A stretch of 64,000 nucleotides of DNA from Tenacibaculum sp. 190524A02b (GCF_964036645.1 NZ_OZ038525.1:4406001-4470000); one strand, 5' to 3'. Counted from the first letter of the stretch, positions 1 to 8,125 are shown. Numbers and translations: made by a program. Notes: generated from the letters alone by a model not told the origin.

Positions 1-37
1 GTTTAGAAACAAATACTAGTTAAAGAATAACTATTAA

Positions 38-523
38 TTAAGATGGGTCAACCAAAAATAAAGGTTGGTCAAATTCTACAGGAGAAGAATCGTCTACTAA
101 AACTTTAACTATTTTACCAGATATTTCCGATTCTATTTCGTTAAATAATTTCATTGCTTCAATAACACATACTGTGTCACCAGACTTAACAGTAGACCCT
201 ACTTCTACAAAAGAAGGTTTGTCTGGAGAAGGCTTTCTATAGAAAGTTCCGATGATTGGTGATTTAATAGTTAAATACTTTGAATCATCATCATTTGTTT
301 CAGTAGTAGGAGTGGCAGGTGTTGCTGCAGGCTGTGCTACTGGTGCTTGTGCTATCATTTGTGGAGCTTGCGCTACAGGCGCTGCTGCTTGAATGATAGT
401 TGTTTCTGGTGTTGAACTTCCTGTTTTGATGGTAATCTTAACATCTTCCATCTCTAACTTTACTTCGCTTGCACCTGACTTAGCTACAAACTTTATAAGA
501 CTTTGAATTTCTTTAATATCCAT
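38..523 (-). CDS. accB: Biotin carboxyl carrier protein of acetyl-CoA carboxylase
   Basis: This 161-residue protein carries biotin for acetyl-CoA carboxylase, the first committed step of fatty-acid synthesis in the cytoplasm. The N-terminal ~40 residues match the usual AccB start (MDIKEIQSLIKFVAKSG). A flexible Ala/Pro/Gln/Thr-rich linker spans about residues 40-78. The biotinyl domain (about 83-161) holds the motif EAMKLFNEIE, with the biotinylated lysine at K125. Length and domain order are normal. It lies downstream of fabH on the same strand with a short gap. accC would be expected next, beyond the left edge; bases 1-37 contain no start codon for it. Confidence 0.97.
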   Translation of the reverse strand: MDIKEIQSLIKFVAKSGASEVKLEMEDVKITIKTGSSTPETTIIQAAAPVAQAPQMIAQAPVAQPAATPATPTTETNDDDSKYLTIKSPIIGTFYRKPSPDKPSFVEVGSTVKSGDTVCVIEAMKLFNEIESEISGKIVKVLVDDSSPVEFDQPLFLVDPS

Positions 524-547
524 TTTCCTAAGTTTAAGTTGTTTGGT

Positions 548-1543
548 TTATGAATTATATGCCCATTTTAAGTAGATAGCTCCCCATGTGAAACCACCAC
601 CAAATGCGGCGAATATTAAGTTATCTCCTTTTTTTAACTCTTTTTCATAATCAGCAAGTAATAAAGGTAAAGTAGCTGAGGTAGTATTTCCATACCTATG
701 AATATTCATCATAACTTTATCGCCTTCTAAACCAATTCTATTTGCTGTTGCTTCAATAATTCTTTTATTAGCTTGATGCGGTACTAACCATTGAACATCT
801 TCTTTAGTAATGTTATTCCTAGTCAACATTTTTTCAGCAACATCAGCCATGTTAGAAACTGCAAATTTAAAAACAGTTCTTCCTTCCTGATGCACAAAGT
901 GTTGTTTATTCTTAATCGTATCTTCTGATGGAGGTAAAATTGAACCACCAGCGTCAATTTTTAAGAATTCACGTCCAATACCATCACTACGTAAGTACTC
1001 GTCTTGTAAGCCTAAACCTTCAGTATTAGGTTCAAACAGAGCTGCACCTGCACCATCTCCAAAAATGATACATGTAGTTCGGTCTGTGTAATCTATTATA
1101 GAAGACATTTTATCCGCTCCAATCAATAACACTTTCTTATAACGTCCACTTTCTATATAACTAGTAGCTGTTGACATTCCATAAAGGAAGCTAGAGCAAG
1201 CAGCTTGTAAGTCATAAGAAAAGGCATTAACAGCACCAATTTTTGAGGCTGTATAAGCTGCGGTTGACGCTACAGGAAGGTCAGGAGTTGCTGTGGCTAA
1301 GATAACCATATCTATCTCTGATGCATCTACTCCTGATTTTTGAAGTAAATCTTCAGCTGCTTTAATGGCCATAAAAGAAGTACCAGCACCTTCTTCTTTT
1401 AAAATTCGTCTTTCTTTGATTCCGGTTCTAGAGGTTATCCACTCATCATTAGTGTCAACCATAGTTTCTAACTCTTTATTAGTTAGTGCATATTCTGGAA
1501 CATATTTTCCTACTGCTGTGATAGCTGCAGTTATTTTAGTCAT
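548..1543 (-). CDS. fabH: Beta-ketoacyl-ACP synthase III
   Basis: FabH condenses acetyl-CoA with malonyl-ACP to start fatty-acid chains. The 331-residue protein has the full thiolase-fold catalytic triad: Cys116 in AACSSFLYG, His256 in VPHQANKRI and Asn286 in GNTTSAT. The glycine-rich C-terminal segment FAAFGGGFTWGA is also present. Length is typical. It sits between rpmF and accB on the minus strand, the common bacterial fatty-acid cluster order. Two terminator-like hairpins lie between rpmF and this gene (1608-1670), so it may be transcribed partly from its own promoter. Confidence 0.97.
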   Translation of the reverse strand: MTKITAAITAVGKYVPEYALTNKELETMVDTNDEWITSRTGIKERRILKEEGAGTSFMAIKAAEDLLQKSGVDASEIDMVILATATPDLPVASTAAYTASKIGAVNAFSYDLQAACSSFLYGMSTATSYIESGRYKKVLLIGADKMSSIIDYTDRTTCIIFGDGAGAALFEPNTEGLGLQDEYLRSDGIGREFLKIDAGGSILPPSEDTIKNKQHFVHQEGRTVFKFAVSNMADVAEKMLTRNNITKEDVQWLVPHQANKRIIEATANRIGLEGDKVMMNIHRYGNTTSATLPLLLADYEKELKKGDNLIFAAFGGGFTWGAIYLKWAYNS

Positions 1544-1607
1544 AGTTGTTTGCTTTAGTTATAAAACTAGTGTTCAAAGAAATGAAAATTATTTCACTTT
1601 TTTAAAG

Positions 1608-1670
1608 AAAAAAAGCCAAAATAGAGGGCTTTTTTTGAGAAAACACAAAAAAACCCTCAATACGAGGGTT
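1608..1670 (-). terminator. Tandem terminator-like hairpins between rpmF and fabH
   Basis: Read on the minus strand, the first hairpin has AACCCTC/GAGGGTT arms (1664-1670 and 1652-1658) followed by a T run. The second has AAAAAAAGCC/GGCTTTTTTT arms (1608-1617 and 1627-1636), also followed by T residues. Both look like intrinsic terminators placed between rpmF and fabH, and would attenuate read-through from the ribosomal gene into the fatty-acid genes. Confidence 0.65.
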
Positions 1671-1695
1671 GTTTTAGTTTTTTAAAAACTATTTT

Positions 1696-1890
1696 TTATG
1701 CTTCAGCAGCAGCAGTATCTAATACTACTTGACCTCTGTAATATAATTTTCCTTCGTGCCAGTGAGCTCTATGGTATAAATGAGCTTCTCCAGTTGTTGG
1801 GTCAACAGCTATTTGAGGTATAGAAGCTTTATAATGAGTTCTTCTTTTATCTCTTCTTGTTTTAGATATTTTTCTCTTTGGATGTGCCAT
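1696..1890 (-). CDS. rpmF: 50S ribosomal protein L32
   Basis: This 64-residue basic protein begins [20 protein letters not shown], the diagnostic N-terminus of L32, a large-subunit ribosomal protein. The usual zinc-finger cysteines are absent, as in many Bacteroidota L32 proteins, where the region reads [17 protein letters not shown]. It lies 8 bases downstream of the DUF177 gene on the same strand, the conserved YceD-rpmF pairing. Two terminator-like hairpins follow it. Confidence 0.97.
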   Translation of the reverse strand: MAHPKRKISKTRRDKRRTHYKASIPQIAVDPTTGEAHLYHRAHWHEGKLYYRGQVVLDTAAAEA

Positions 1891-1898
1891 TTTATATC

Positions 1899-2441
1899 TT
1901 ATTTATCTGTTAGTAAATCCTTTAATTTATCCCATCTAGGGTCTGTTGTTTTTTCTTCAACAGTATTGTTGTTATTGTCTTTTATTCTTAACTCTTCAAG
2001 TTTTTTTAAAGCCTCTGATTCCATCGTACCATCTGCCACTTTAGGGTGTATTCTTTTACTAGGAACAGATAATACAATTAGTTCATAAATATATTGAGCT
2101 ATGTTAACTTGATATGAATCATGAGGTATAATAAGAATATCTATATTATCATCATTATATTCATGACCAAACTTTACTACAAGTTTTAATTCTCCTTCTA
2201 TACTTTGATCAAAAAATTCATTTGTAATATCACAAGGAACATTCACATTTCCTTTTACTTTAAAAAAGAACTCCATTAGAGTGCTTTTTTTAGTTAGTTC
2301 AATATTACAAGTTACATTGCTGTCATTATATTCATCAAATTGAAAAGCTTCAAAGAACGTCTTGTCAATATGATATTCAAATAAATGACTTCCTTCTTTT
2401 AAACCTACAAAAGGTACATTGAAATCTTTTAAGTCTTTCAT
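1899..2441 (-). CDS. DUF177/YceD-family protein
   Basis: The 180-residue protein has the position and general features of the DUF177 (YceD) family, which is linked to 23S rRNA accumulation in other bacteria. It is acidic, has no signal peptide or membrane segment, and contains the typical mid-region [17 protein letters not shown], where the family often has Cys residues. It directly precedes rpmF, which is the classic arrangement and the best evidence for the assignment. The tail (about 150-180) is charged and looks disordered. The start is the ATG at 2441, just after a good -7 promoter element. Confidence 0.85.
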   Translation of the reverse strand: MKDLKDFNVPFVGLKEGSHLFEYHIDKTFFEAFQFDEYNDSNVTCNIELTKKSTLMEFFFKVKGNVNVPCDITNEFFDQSIEGELKLVVKFGHEYNDDNIDILIIPHDSYQVNIAQYIYELIVLSVPSKRIHPKVADGTMESEALKKLEELRIKDNNNNTVEEKTTDPRWDKLKDLLTDK

Positions 2442-2463
2442 CTACAATATCAATTTGAGCGGG

Positions 2464-2471
2464 CAAAGATA
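2464..2471 (-). promoter_or_regulatory. Flavobacterial -7 promoter element for the DUF177-rpmF-fabH-accB block
   Basis: Minus-strand TATCTTTG fits the Bacteroidota -7 consensus TAnnTTTG and lies 22 bases before the DUF177 start codon. No clear TTG is seen at the ideal -33 spacing, so only half of the promoter is supported. Confidence 0.55.
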
Positions 2472-2511
2472 TGAAAAATGTTTTTACTTTGTACTAATAA
2501 AATATATTTTT

Positions 2512-3549
2512 TTACTGTTTTTTATCTAAAGCTTCTTTGGTAAGGGTTTGATATTCAGTTCTGTTTTTGTGTATTTTTAATGCGCTAAACAATGCTTCTT
2601 TAAAAGAATCAGGATTAGCTTTGTTTTTTCCTGCAATATCAAAACCAGTTCCATGGTCAGGTGAAGTTCTAACTTTATTTAATCCAGCGGTAAAGTTAAC
2701 GCCATTTCCAAAAGATAAAGCTTTAAAAGGAGCAAGGCCTTGGTCGTGGTACATTGCTAAAACACCGTCAAATTGTAGGTAGGTTTTAGAACCAAAAAAG
2801 CCGTCAGCTGCATAAGGACCTAAAACTAATTTTCCAGTATCTTGAATTTCCTTTAAAGCAGGTCTTATAAGTTCGTCATCTTCTTTTCCAATAACACCTT
2901 TATCTCCACAATGCGGATTTAAACCTAGAACGGCAATCTTAGGTTTGCTAATATTAAAGTCTTCTTTTAAAGACTTATGCATAATTTCAACCTTAGATTT
3001 AATTAATTCAGGTGTAATTGATTCTGAAATTTTTGAAACAGGTATATGACCTGTGATTAAGCCTATGCGTAAATCTTCGGTCATTAAAATCATTAAACTT
3101 TCTCCTTCAAAATTATCATTTAAGTATTCAGTATGACCAGGGAAGTTAAAGTCTTTCGATTGTATGTTTTCTTTATTTATAGGGGCGGTTACTAGAAGGT
3201 CAATTTTATCTACTTTTAGGGCTTCTACAGTTTTTTGTAAAGATTTTAAGGCGTAGTTACCTCCAGTAGCTGTGTTTTTCCCTAACTCAACTTTAACGTC
3301 TTCTTTCCAAATATTAAATAAGTTTATTTTTCCATGAACAATATTGTCAAGAGAATTAATACCGTGAATACTATTGTTTAGTTTTAGTATTTTTTTGTGA
3401 AAGGAAATAGTTTTGTTAGCACCAAATAAAACAGGAGTGCAAAAGTCAAGCATACGCTTGTCTTCAAAAGTCTTTAGGATAACTTCTATTCCTATTCCAT
3501 TTATATCTCCAATTGAAATTCCAACAATAATTTTGTCTGATTTATCCAT
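2512..3549 (-). CDS. pdxA: 4-hydroxythreonine-4-phosphate dehydrogenase
   Basis: PdxA oxidises 4-phosphohydroxy-L-threonine in the DXP-dependent pathway to pyridoxal 5'-phosphate. The 345-residue protein has the family motifs: GISIGDINGIGIEV near the N-terminus, the metal-ligand histidines in PGHTEYL, LGLNPHCGDKGV and MYHDQGLAPFK, and the C-terminal SPDHGTGFDIAG. Length is normal. It is divergent from ribE across a 58-base gap, so two vitamin-pathway genes share a promoter region, and it lies upstream of the DUF177 block on the same strand. Confidence 0.96.
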   Translation of the reverse strand: MDKSDKIIVGISIGDINGIGIEVILKTFEDKRMLDFCTPVLFGANKTISFHKKILKLNNSIHGINSLDNIVHGKINLFNIWKEDVKVELGKNTATGGNYALKSLQKTVEALKVDKIDLLVTAPINKENIQSKDFNFPGHTEYLNDNFEGESLMILMTEDLRIGLITGHIPVSKISESITPELIKSKVEIMHKSLKEDFNISKPKIAVLGLNPHCGDKGVIGKEDDELIRPALKEIQDTGKLVLGPYAADGFFGSKTYLQFDGVLAMYHDQGLAPFKALSFGNGVNFTAGLNKVRTSPDHGTGFDIAGKNKANPDSFKEALFSALKIHKNRTEYQTLTKEALDKKQ

Positions 3550-3607
3550 AGTATACCTTTCTAATATCGTATTTTTGATGCTAACAAAAGTAACTAAAAT
3601 TTAGAGA

Positions 3608-4207
3608 ATGTTTACTGGAATTATAGAAACACTTGGTGTTATAGCGGATTTAAAAAGAGAGCAAGGAAATCTTCATATAAGTGTACAGTCGGAAATTACT
3701 TCTGAGTTAAAAATAGATCAAAGTGTAGCGCATAATGGCGTGTGTTTAACAGTTGTTGAAATTAACGGAGATGAGTACGTGGTTACTGCGATACAAGAGA
3801 CTTTAAATAAAACAAACTTAGAAGGATTAAAAGTAGGTGATGAGGTGAATTTGGAAAGAGGAATGAAATTGGGAGCTAGATTAGATGGACATATTGTTCA
3901 AGGGCATGTAGATAAAACAGCAGTTTGTAACAGAATAAAGGATGAAGATGGGAGTACTATTTTTACGTTTGTTTATGATTTTGATGGTGAGAATGTAACT
4001 ATAGAAAAAGGTTCTATTACAGTTAATGGTGTTAGTTTAACAGTGGTGAACTCAAAAGATAATGAGTTTAGTGTAGCAATTATACCTTATACATTAGCAC
4101 ATACTACTTTTAAAAACTTTGAAATAGGAACGAAGGTGAATTTAGAATTTGATGTGATAGGAAAGTATGTAGCAAGATTGCATAGTTTAAATTTTTCTAA
4201 TCAATAG
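3608..4207 (+). CDS. ribE: Riboflavin synthase, alpha subunit
   Basis: This enzyme dismutates two 6,7-dimethyl-8-ribityllumazines to riboflavin. The 199-residue protein starts with the diagnostic MFTGIIET. It consists of two tandem lumazine-binding domains, about residues 1-96 (AHNGVCLTV) and 97-199 (ITVNGVSLTVV), the second also bearing the GHIVQGHVD hallmark at the junction. Length is typical. A -7 element-like TATTTTTG lies at 3570-3577. I see no FMN riboswitch upstream; the gap to pdxA is too short for one. Confidence 0.97.
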   Translation: MFTGIIETLGVIADLKREQGNLHISVQSEITSELKIDQSVAHNGVCLTVVEINGDEYVVTAIQETLNKTNLEGLKVGDEVNLERGMKLGARLDGHIVQGHVDKTAVCNRIKDEDGSTIFTFVYDFDGENVTIEKGSITVNGVSLTVVNSKDNEFSVAIIPYTLAHTTFKNFEIGTKVNLEFDVIGKYVARLHSLNFSNQ

Positions 4208-4721
4208 GTGTTGTAAAAAGTACTATAAAGAAAAGATTGTAAGATAATGTTAGTTTGTCTTATTGATGAGTGAGCTTAGGGGGTTAAGTTACCCAATAAT
4301 TAGTAATAAAAATAAAGAAGCTACCGCGAAAATCTCTCTCGTGGCGGTAAGAGTAAGCAATACGGTAATAAAAGAAGCTGCTTTACATTAGTTTGTAAGG
4401 TGGTTTTTTTGTGCAATCAATTTTCGTTTTTATTTTCTGATTGTACAATTCTGTACAAATTTTTTCTTGTACAAGTTTAGAGGTAAAGATTTATTGATGT
4501 GAAAGTCGGTTTAGTAAGTAAGTTGAGTTTTGTTTAATAATTGGGGTATTTTTATAGGAGAATGGATCCGTTTGTTTTTTAAGAAAGGAATTAAATTCTA
4601 TTAGACTATTTTATTTAAGTGTTTACATGTATTTTTAAGGACTAGAAAGGAGAAGGAGTAAAAGAAAATAATTACTTCCAAATGCTGTCAACTAATTAAC
4701 TTAAACTACTATTATATTATT
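4208..4721. other. 514-base gene-free region rich in inverted repeats
   Basis: No convincing coding sequence. It contains TACCGC...GCGGTA arms near 4323-4350, a long imperfect hairpin at 4409-4448 and three closely spaced TGTACA palindromes at 4442-4473. There are AT-rich stretches before the patatin-like gene but no good TTG/TAnnTTTG promoter that I can place. It may hold a small RNA or regulator sites; this is inference only. Confidence 0.5.
4409..4474. repeat. Hairpin plus three TGTACA palindromes
   Basis: TTGTGCAATCA (4409-4419) pairs with TGATTGTACAA (4438-4448) over 11 positions, one of them a G-U pair, around an 18-base loop. TGTACA recurs at 4442-4447, 4452-4457 and 4468-4473, the last within CTTGTACAAG. 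The cluster resembles an array of dimeric-regulator half-sites, or a folded RNA. Confidence 0.55.
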
Positions 4722-6242
4722 ATGGATTTATTCCAAACTATTGCGCTAAGCTTTTCAGGCGGAGGCTATAGAGCGGCTTGTTTTTCATTAGGAACACTTT
4801 CTCTATTAGAAAAAGTAGGCTTGTTAGAAAATGTAAAAGCAATTTCTACTGTTTCTGGCGGTACAATTACAGGTGTTAAATATGCACAATCACAAGTAGA
4901 AGAAAAGGGGTTTGATGTCTTTTTTAAAGAATATTATCAATGGTTAGAAAAGGATGATTTAGCAAGTAATGCAATAAGTCATTTACGATGGCCTTTGATT
5001 TGGAATAAACCTGAAAATAAACATAAAAGAAAAAATCCCATCAATGCCTTTGCAATAGAGTATAATGAAGCTACTAATCATGTAACACTAGGGCAAGTTC
5101 AGGATATGATAGCGGAAAAGAAAACACATTTAAAAAGAGTAATTTTTAATGCAACTGATTTTGATACAACCTATCATTTTAGATTTCAAAATATAAAAGG
5201 AAATAGGAAACGATTTGGTAATGGTAAGGCACATGGAGCTTACAAAGATATATTAGATGATATTAAATTAGGTGATGTTATTGCAGCATCTACGGCTTTT
5301 CCTGGTGGATTTGAACCTATAGGTTTTCCTAGTGATTTTACTGAAAAGTACAAAGAATTAGAAGAGATTGGTTTAATGGATGGTGGGATTTTGGATAATC
5401 AGGGTACTTCTGTTTTTGTGTCTGATGTTCAAAATAATACAAATGAAGGGTATGATTTATATTTTGTGAGTGATGTAGCATCACCCTATACAGGAAAGGG
5501 GTTTGAGTTTGCGTCTAAAAATAAGTTTAGTAAATATGCCTCTTGGGTATCTAGTGCGTTTACCTTGCTTTTTATGTTGGTGATAACAGTATTTTTCTTT
5601 TTGCAAAAATGGTTGGTTTCTTATACGATAAGTGTAGTGTTTTTAGCTTTTTTAATTTTTATTCAAATAGGATTTTTTTTACTGTCAAATTTAATGCAAC
5701 AACAAACAGGAATTGATCAACGGTTGTATTTACCGCCAAAAAGGGTTGGCTTCTATATTGTTAACAGAGGGAAGTCTTTGTTACGTATGGCAAGTGTTAT
5801 TTTTCTGAAAAACGATAGAAGGCAACATGCTGCAACCTTGTATAGTACATTTCCTACTAAAATAGCTACATCAACCGTGTATGAATTACGTTGTGAAGAT
5901 ATTTATGGAGAAAAAACTAAAAAACCAGAACGAGTAAGGAATTGGGAAAAGATAGTGGTGTATACTAAAGATATTAATGGCTTAATAATTGAAAACTCAA
6001 CAAAAAGTGCTGCTTTTGGAACTACGTTGTGGTTCACTAAAAAAGATAGGTCTAATGATATGCTAAATGTATTAATAGCCTGTGGAGAATATACAGCTTG
6101 CTATAATTTAATCGCACATATTGTTATTCATCATGGCGAAGAAGGTGTAAAAACTGAGTTGTTTAAACAATTGATAAGGTTGTGGGATGAGTTTCAGAAG
6201 AACCCTAAGTATTTAGTAAGAGAAAGGTTGAAGGATTTGTAA
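4722..6242 (+). CDS. Patatin-like phospholipase with internal membrane hairpin
   Basis: The 506-residue protein is probably a Ser-Asp dyad lipid acyl hydrolase. Near the N-terminus is the oxyanion-hole glycine motif SFSGGGYRAACFSLG. The probable nucleophile Ser45 lies in STVSGGTITG, where the first Gly of the usual GxSxG is replaced. The catalytic Asp220 lies in MDGGILDNQG. There is no signal peptide. Two strongly hydrophobic segments at about residues 278-322 follow the catalytic part and suggest a membrane hairpin. The last ~180 residues are unlike anything I recognise. The gene stands alone; a terminator for the opposing tRNA lies just after it. The substrate is unknown. Confidence 0.85.
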   Translation: MDLFQTIALSFSGGGYRAACFSLGTLSLLEKVGLLENVKAISTVSGGTITGVKYAQSQVEEKGFDVFFKEYYQWLEKDDLASNAISHLRWPLIWNKPENKHKRKNPINAFAIEYNEATNHVTLGQVQDMIAEKKTHLKRVIFNATDFDTTYHFRFQNIKGNRKRFGNGKAHGAYKDILDDIKLGDVIAASTAFPGGFEPIGFPSDFTEKYKELEEIGLMDGGILDNQGTSVFVSDVQNNTNEGYDLYFVSDVASPYTGKGFEFASKNKFSKYASWVSSAFTLLFMLVITVFFFLQKWLVSYTISVVFLAFLIFIQIGFFLLSNLMQQQTGIDQRLYLPPKRVGFYIVNRGKSLLRMASVIFLKNDRRQHAATLYSTFPTKIATSTVYELRCEDIYGEKTKKPERVRNWEKIVVYTKDINGLIIENSTKSAAFGTTLWFTKKDRSNDMLNVLIACGEYTACYNLIAHIVIHHGEEGVKTELFKQLIRLWDEFQKNPKYLVRERLKDL

Positions 6243-6250
6243 AAACAAAA

Positions 6251-6273
6251 AAGCTTCACAAAAAGTGAAGCTT
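6251..6273 (-). terminator. Intrinsic terminator downstream of the tRNA
   Basis: Perfect 9-bp arms AAGCTTCAC (6251-6259) and GTGAAGCTT (6265-6273) enclose a 5-base loop. On the minus strand the stem is followed by TTTTGTTTTT, so it most likely ends the tRNA transcript. The plus side lacks a T run. Confidence 0.8.
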
Positions 6274-6279
6274 TAAAGG

Positions 6280-6353
6280 TGGTCCCACATGGGCTCGAAC
6301 CATGGACCCCCTGATTATGAGTCAGGTGCTCTAACCAACTGAGCTATAGGACC
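6280..6353 (-). tRNA. tRNA with CAU anticodon (Met type)
   Basis: Read on the minus strand, the sequence folds into a full cloverleaf. The acceptor stem is GGTCCTA/TGGGACC with one G-U pair. The D arm is GCTC...GAGC, the anticodon stem CCTGA/TCAGG has loop CTCATAA (anticodon CAU), and the T arm is CATGG-TTCGAGC-CCATG with discriminator A. CCA is not fully encoded: the next bases are CCT. CAU could also be read as lysidine-modified Ile2, but the body looks like elongator Met. Initiator is unlikely, because position 1 pairs with position 72 as G-C and the anticodon stem lacks the three G-C pairs. Confidence 0.92.
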
Positions 6354-6369
6354 CGTTATTTTCGGTTTG

Positions 6370-6398
6370 CAAAGATATAAACTTTTTTAAAATACCAA
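6370..6398 (-). promoter_or_regulatory. Promoter of the CAU tRNA
   Basis: On the minus strand, TTG (6396-6398) is followed after 18 bases by TATCTTTG (6370-6377), a full match to the flavobacterial TTG/TAnnTTTG promoter. Transcription would start about 10 bases before the mature tRNA 5' end at 6353. Confidence 0.75.
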
Positions 6399-6406
6399 AG
6401 AATTTT

Positions 6407-7378
6407 TTAAACTTTTCTGCTCATTAAATTCATTCCAAAGGCGCGTAATCCCTCCTTTGCCTCATCACTAATAGCTAAATCTTGTAAATACTCAAAAGAT
6501 TTATTGGTGTAGTATTCAATAAGTTGTTCCGTGTGTTCAGGAATATTATTGTTATTGAAAATAGCTGTGACTTGTTCTATTTTTTCTTCAATATTTTTTT
6601 CTTTTCCATTGTAGAAGTTTAATAAGTTTTCTTTATCGTTATTATTACTTACTTCCAAAGCTTTTAAATAGAGGTAGGTCTTTTTATTTTCAATAATATC
6701 TCCACCTATTTGTTTACCAAAAGTTTCTGGATTCCCAAAGGTGTCTAGGTAATCATCTTGTAATTGAAAAGCAATACCTAAATTTAATCCATAATTATAA
6801 AGTAAATCAGCTTGTGCATCATCAGTTTCAGTAACTATTGCCCCCATTTTTAATGCAGCTGCAACTAAAACTGAAGTTTTAAGAGTTATCATTTTTATAT
6901 ATTCACCAATAGTAACGTCATTTCTAGTTTCAAAATCAACATCCAACTGTTGGCCATCACATACTTCTAAAGCTGTTTTACTAAATAGTTGAGCAAGTTT
7001 TTGAAAAACAGTAGGTTTGTAGTTTTCGAAATACTGATACGCTAAAATTAACATAGCATCACCAGATAAAATCCCTGTATTAATGTTCCACTTTTCATGT
7101 ACCGTTTCTTTGCCTCTTCGTAAAGGAGCATCATCCATAATATCATCATGTACCAATGTAAAGTTGTGAAAAACTTCTACGGCAAGCGCGGCAGGTAAAG
7201 CATCCTTATAGCTACCAGAAAAAATATCAGCAGCAATTAATGTTAAGATGGGTCTTATCCTTTTTCCACCAAGTTGAAGTATATAATCAATAGGTTCGTA
7301 TAAGTTTTTAGGCTCTCTATTGAAGTTTTGCTTTTCTAAATAATTTATAAAATCTGAATGATATTGTAGTAAGTCCAA
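6407..7378 (-). CDS. Polyprenyl (geranylgeranyl/farnesyl-type) diphosphate synthase
   Basis: This 323-residue trans-prenyltransferase condenses isopentenyl diphosphate with allylic diphosphates. It has both Asp-rich Mg-binding motifs: the first in LVHDDIMDDAPLRRG (DDxxD at 78-82) and the second in FQLQDDYLDTFG (D208, D209, D212). It also has the substrate motif GGKRIRPIL at 37-45. Length is normal for the IspA/GGPPS family. Two residues before the first motif (N72, F73) influence chain length, but I cannot assign product length from them. It is a single gene, divergent from the tetR gene across the operator region. Confidence 0.93.
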   Translation of the reverse strand: MDLLQYHSDFINYLEKQNFNREPKNLYEPIDYILQLGGKRIRPILTLIAADIFSGSYKDALPAALAVEVFHNFTLVHDDIMDDAPLRRGKETVHEKWNINTGILSGDAMLILAYQYFENYKPTVFQKLAQLFSKTALEVCDGQQLDVDFETRNDVTIGEYIKMITLKTSVLVAAALKMGAIVTETDDAQADLLYNYGLNLGIAFQLQDDYLDTFGNPETFGKQIGGDIIENKKTYLYLKALEVSNNNDKENLLNFYNGKEKNIEEKIEQVTAIFNNNNIPEHTEQLIEYYTNKSFEYLQDLAISDEAKEGLRAFGMNLMSRKV

Positions 7379-7453
7379 ATCTGAAAAAATTTTGGTAAAA
7401 ATAAGGAAACAAAAATGCTAAACTCATATAATGTTAAAAAAAATTAAAACTTT

Positions 7454-7481
7454 GGAAACTTTTTATGTTTCTAAAGTTTCC
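7454..7481. promoter_or_regulatory. Probable TetR operator (perfect 9-bp inverted repeat)
   Basis: GGAAACTTT (7454-7462) and AAAGTTTCC (7473-7481) form a perfect inverted repeat with a 10-base spacer. A nested GAAAC...GTTTC pair lies at 7455-7459 and 7467-7471. The palindrome lies immediately upstream of the -7 element at 7487-7494 and of the TetR-family gene. That is the expected place for an autoregulatory operator of the efflux operon. Confidence 0.7.
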
Positions 7482-7486
7482 TTTTG

Positions 7487-7494
7487 TATTTTTG
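7487..7494 (+). promoter_or_regulatory. -7 promoter element of the efflux operon
   Basis: TATTTTTG matches TAnnTTTG. It lies 5 bases after the operator palindrome and 19 bases before the preferred ATG at 7514. The -33 region falls inside the palindrome, so repressor binding would block polymerase. No ideal TTG is seen there. Confidence 0.6.
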
Positions 7495-7513
7495 CCCTCG
7501 AATTTATCAAAGT

Positions 7514-8125
7514 ATGAAAGATAAGATTTTAGAGAAAGCTGGAGAAATGTTTTTAAACTTCGGGTTTAAAAGTGTTACGATGGATGATATTGCTAGGGAG
7601 TTAGGAGTATCTAAAAAAACCTTATATAAATATTTTTCTAATAAAGTTGCTTTAGTTGATGCTGCTACAGAAGCTGTTCAAAAAGCTATTGATAGTACTA
7701 TTTTATATATAAAAGAGCAGCAGTATAATGCTATTGAGGAAGAATTTGCAGTTAAAGCCATTTTTAAAGAAATGTTTAAAAATGCGAAAACATCACCCAT
7801 GTACCAATTGAAAAAATACTACCCAGAAACTTACACAAAGTTAATGGAGCGTGAAGTATGTATGTTTAGAGATTGCAATTTAGATAATTTAATAAAGGGA
7901 GTAGAACAAGGCTTGTACAGGAGCGATATTAAAAAAGATTTAATCGTCAATTTCTATTTCACATTAATTTTTGGAGTATTTGAAAGTGATTTGTATAGCC
8001 ATGAAATACAAGAAGTGCTGAAAATAGAATATGAAATATTAGAATACCATATAAGAGCTATTGCTACAGAAAAAGGATTGAAAGAGTTAGAGAAACAATT
8101 AAAAATAATAAACCAAAACAAATAA
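7514..8125 (+). CDS. TetR/AcrR-family repressor of the efflux operon
   Basis: The 203-residue protein has an N-terminal TetR helix-turn-helix (about residues 3-50). It shows the classic string FKSVTMDDIARELGVSKKTL followed by YKYFSNKVAL. A helical ligand-binding C-terminal domain follows, without a recognisable ligand motif. I chose the ATG at 7514 because the in-frame start at 7484 lies upstream of the -7 promoter element (7487-7494). It is the first gene of a four-gene operon; the TolC-family gene starts 2 bases after its stop. It most likely represses the operon by binding the palindrome at 7454-7481. Confidence 0.92.
   Translation: MKDKILEKAGEMFLNFGFKSVTMDDIARELGVSKKTLYKYFSNKVALVDAATEAVQKAIDSTILYIKEQQYNAIEEEFAVKAIFKEMFKNAKTSPMYQLKKYYPETYTKLMEREVCMFRDCNLDNLIKGVEQGLYRSDIKKDLIVNFYFTLIFGVFESDLYSHEIQEVLKIEYEILEYHIRAIATEKGLKELEKQLKIINQNK

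Noticed and set aside
1..37. Start of accC at the left edge
   Set aside because: No minus-strand start codon is present in these bases; accC, if next, begins outside the window.
1365..1685. Plus-strand frame opposite the fabH 5' end and the terminators
   Set aside because: Shadow of fabH in another frame; it runs through the terminator hairpins.
3550..3607. FMN riboswitch before ribE
   Set aside because: The 58-base divergent gap is far too short for the aptamer, and none of its conserved stems are seen.
4323..4350. TACCGC...GCGGTA element as an integron attC or mobile-element end
   Set aside because: Only six bases pair cleanly. No integrase, transposase or target duplication was found nearby.
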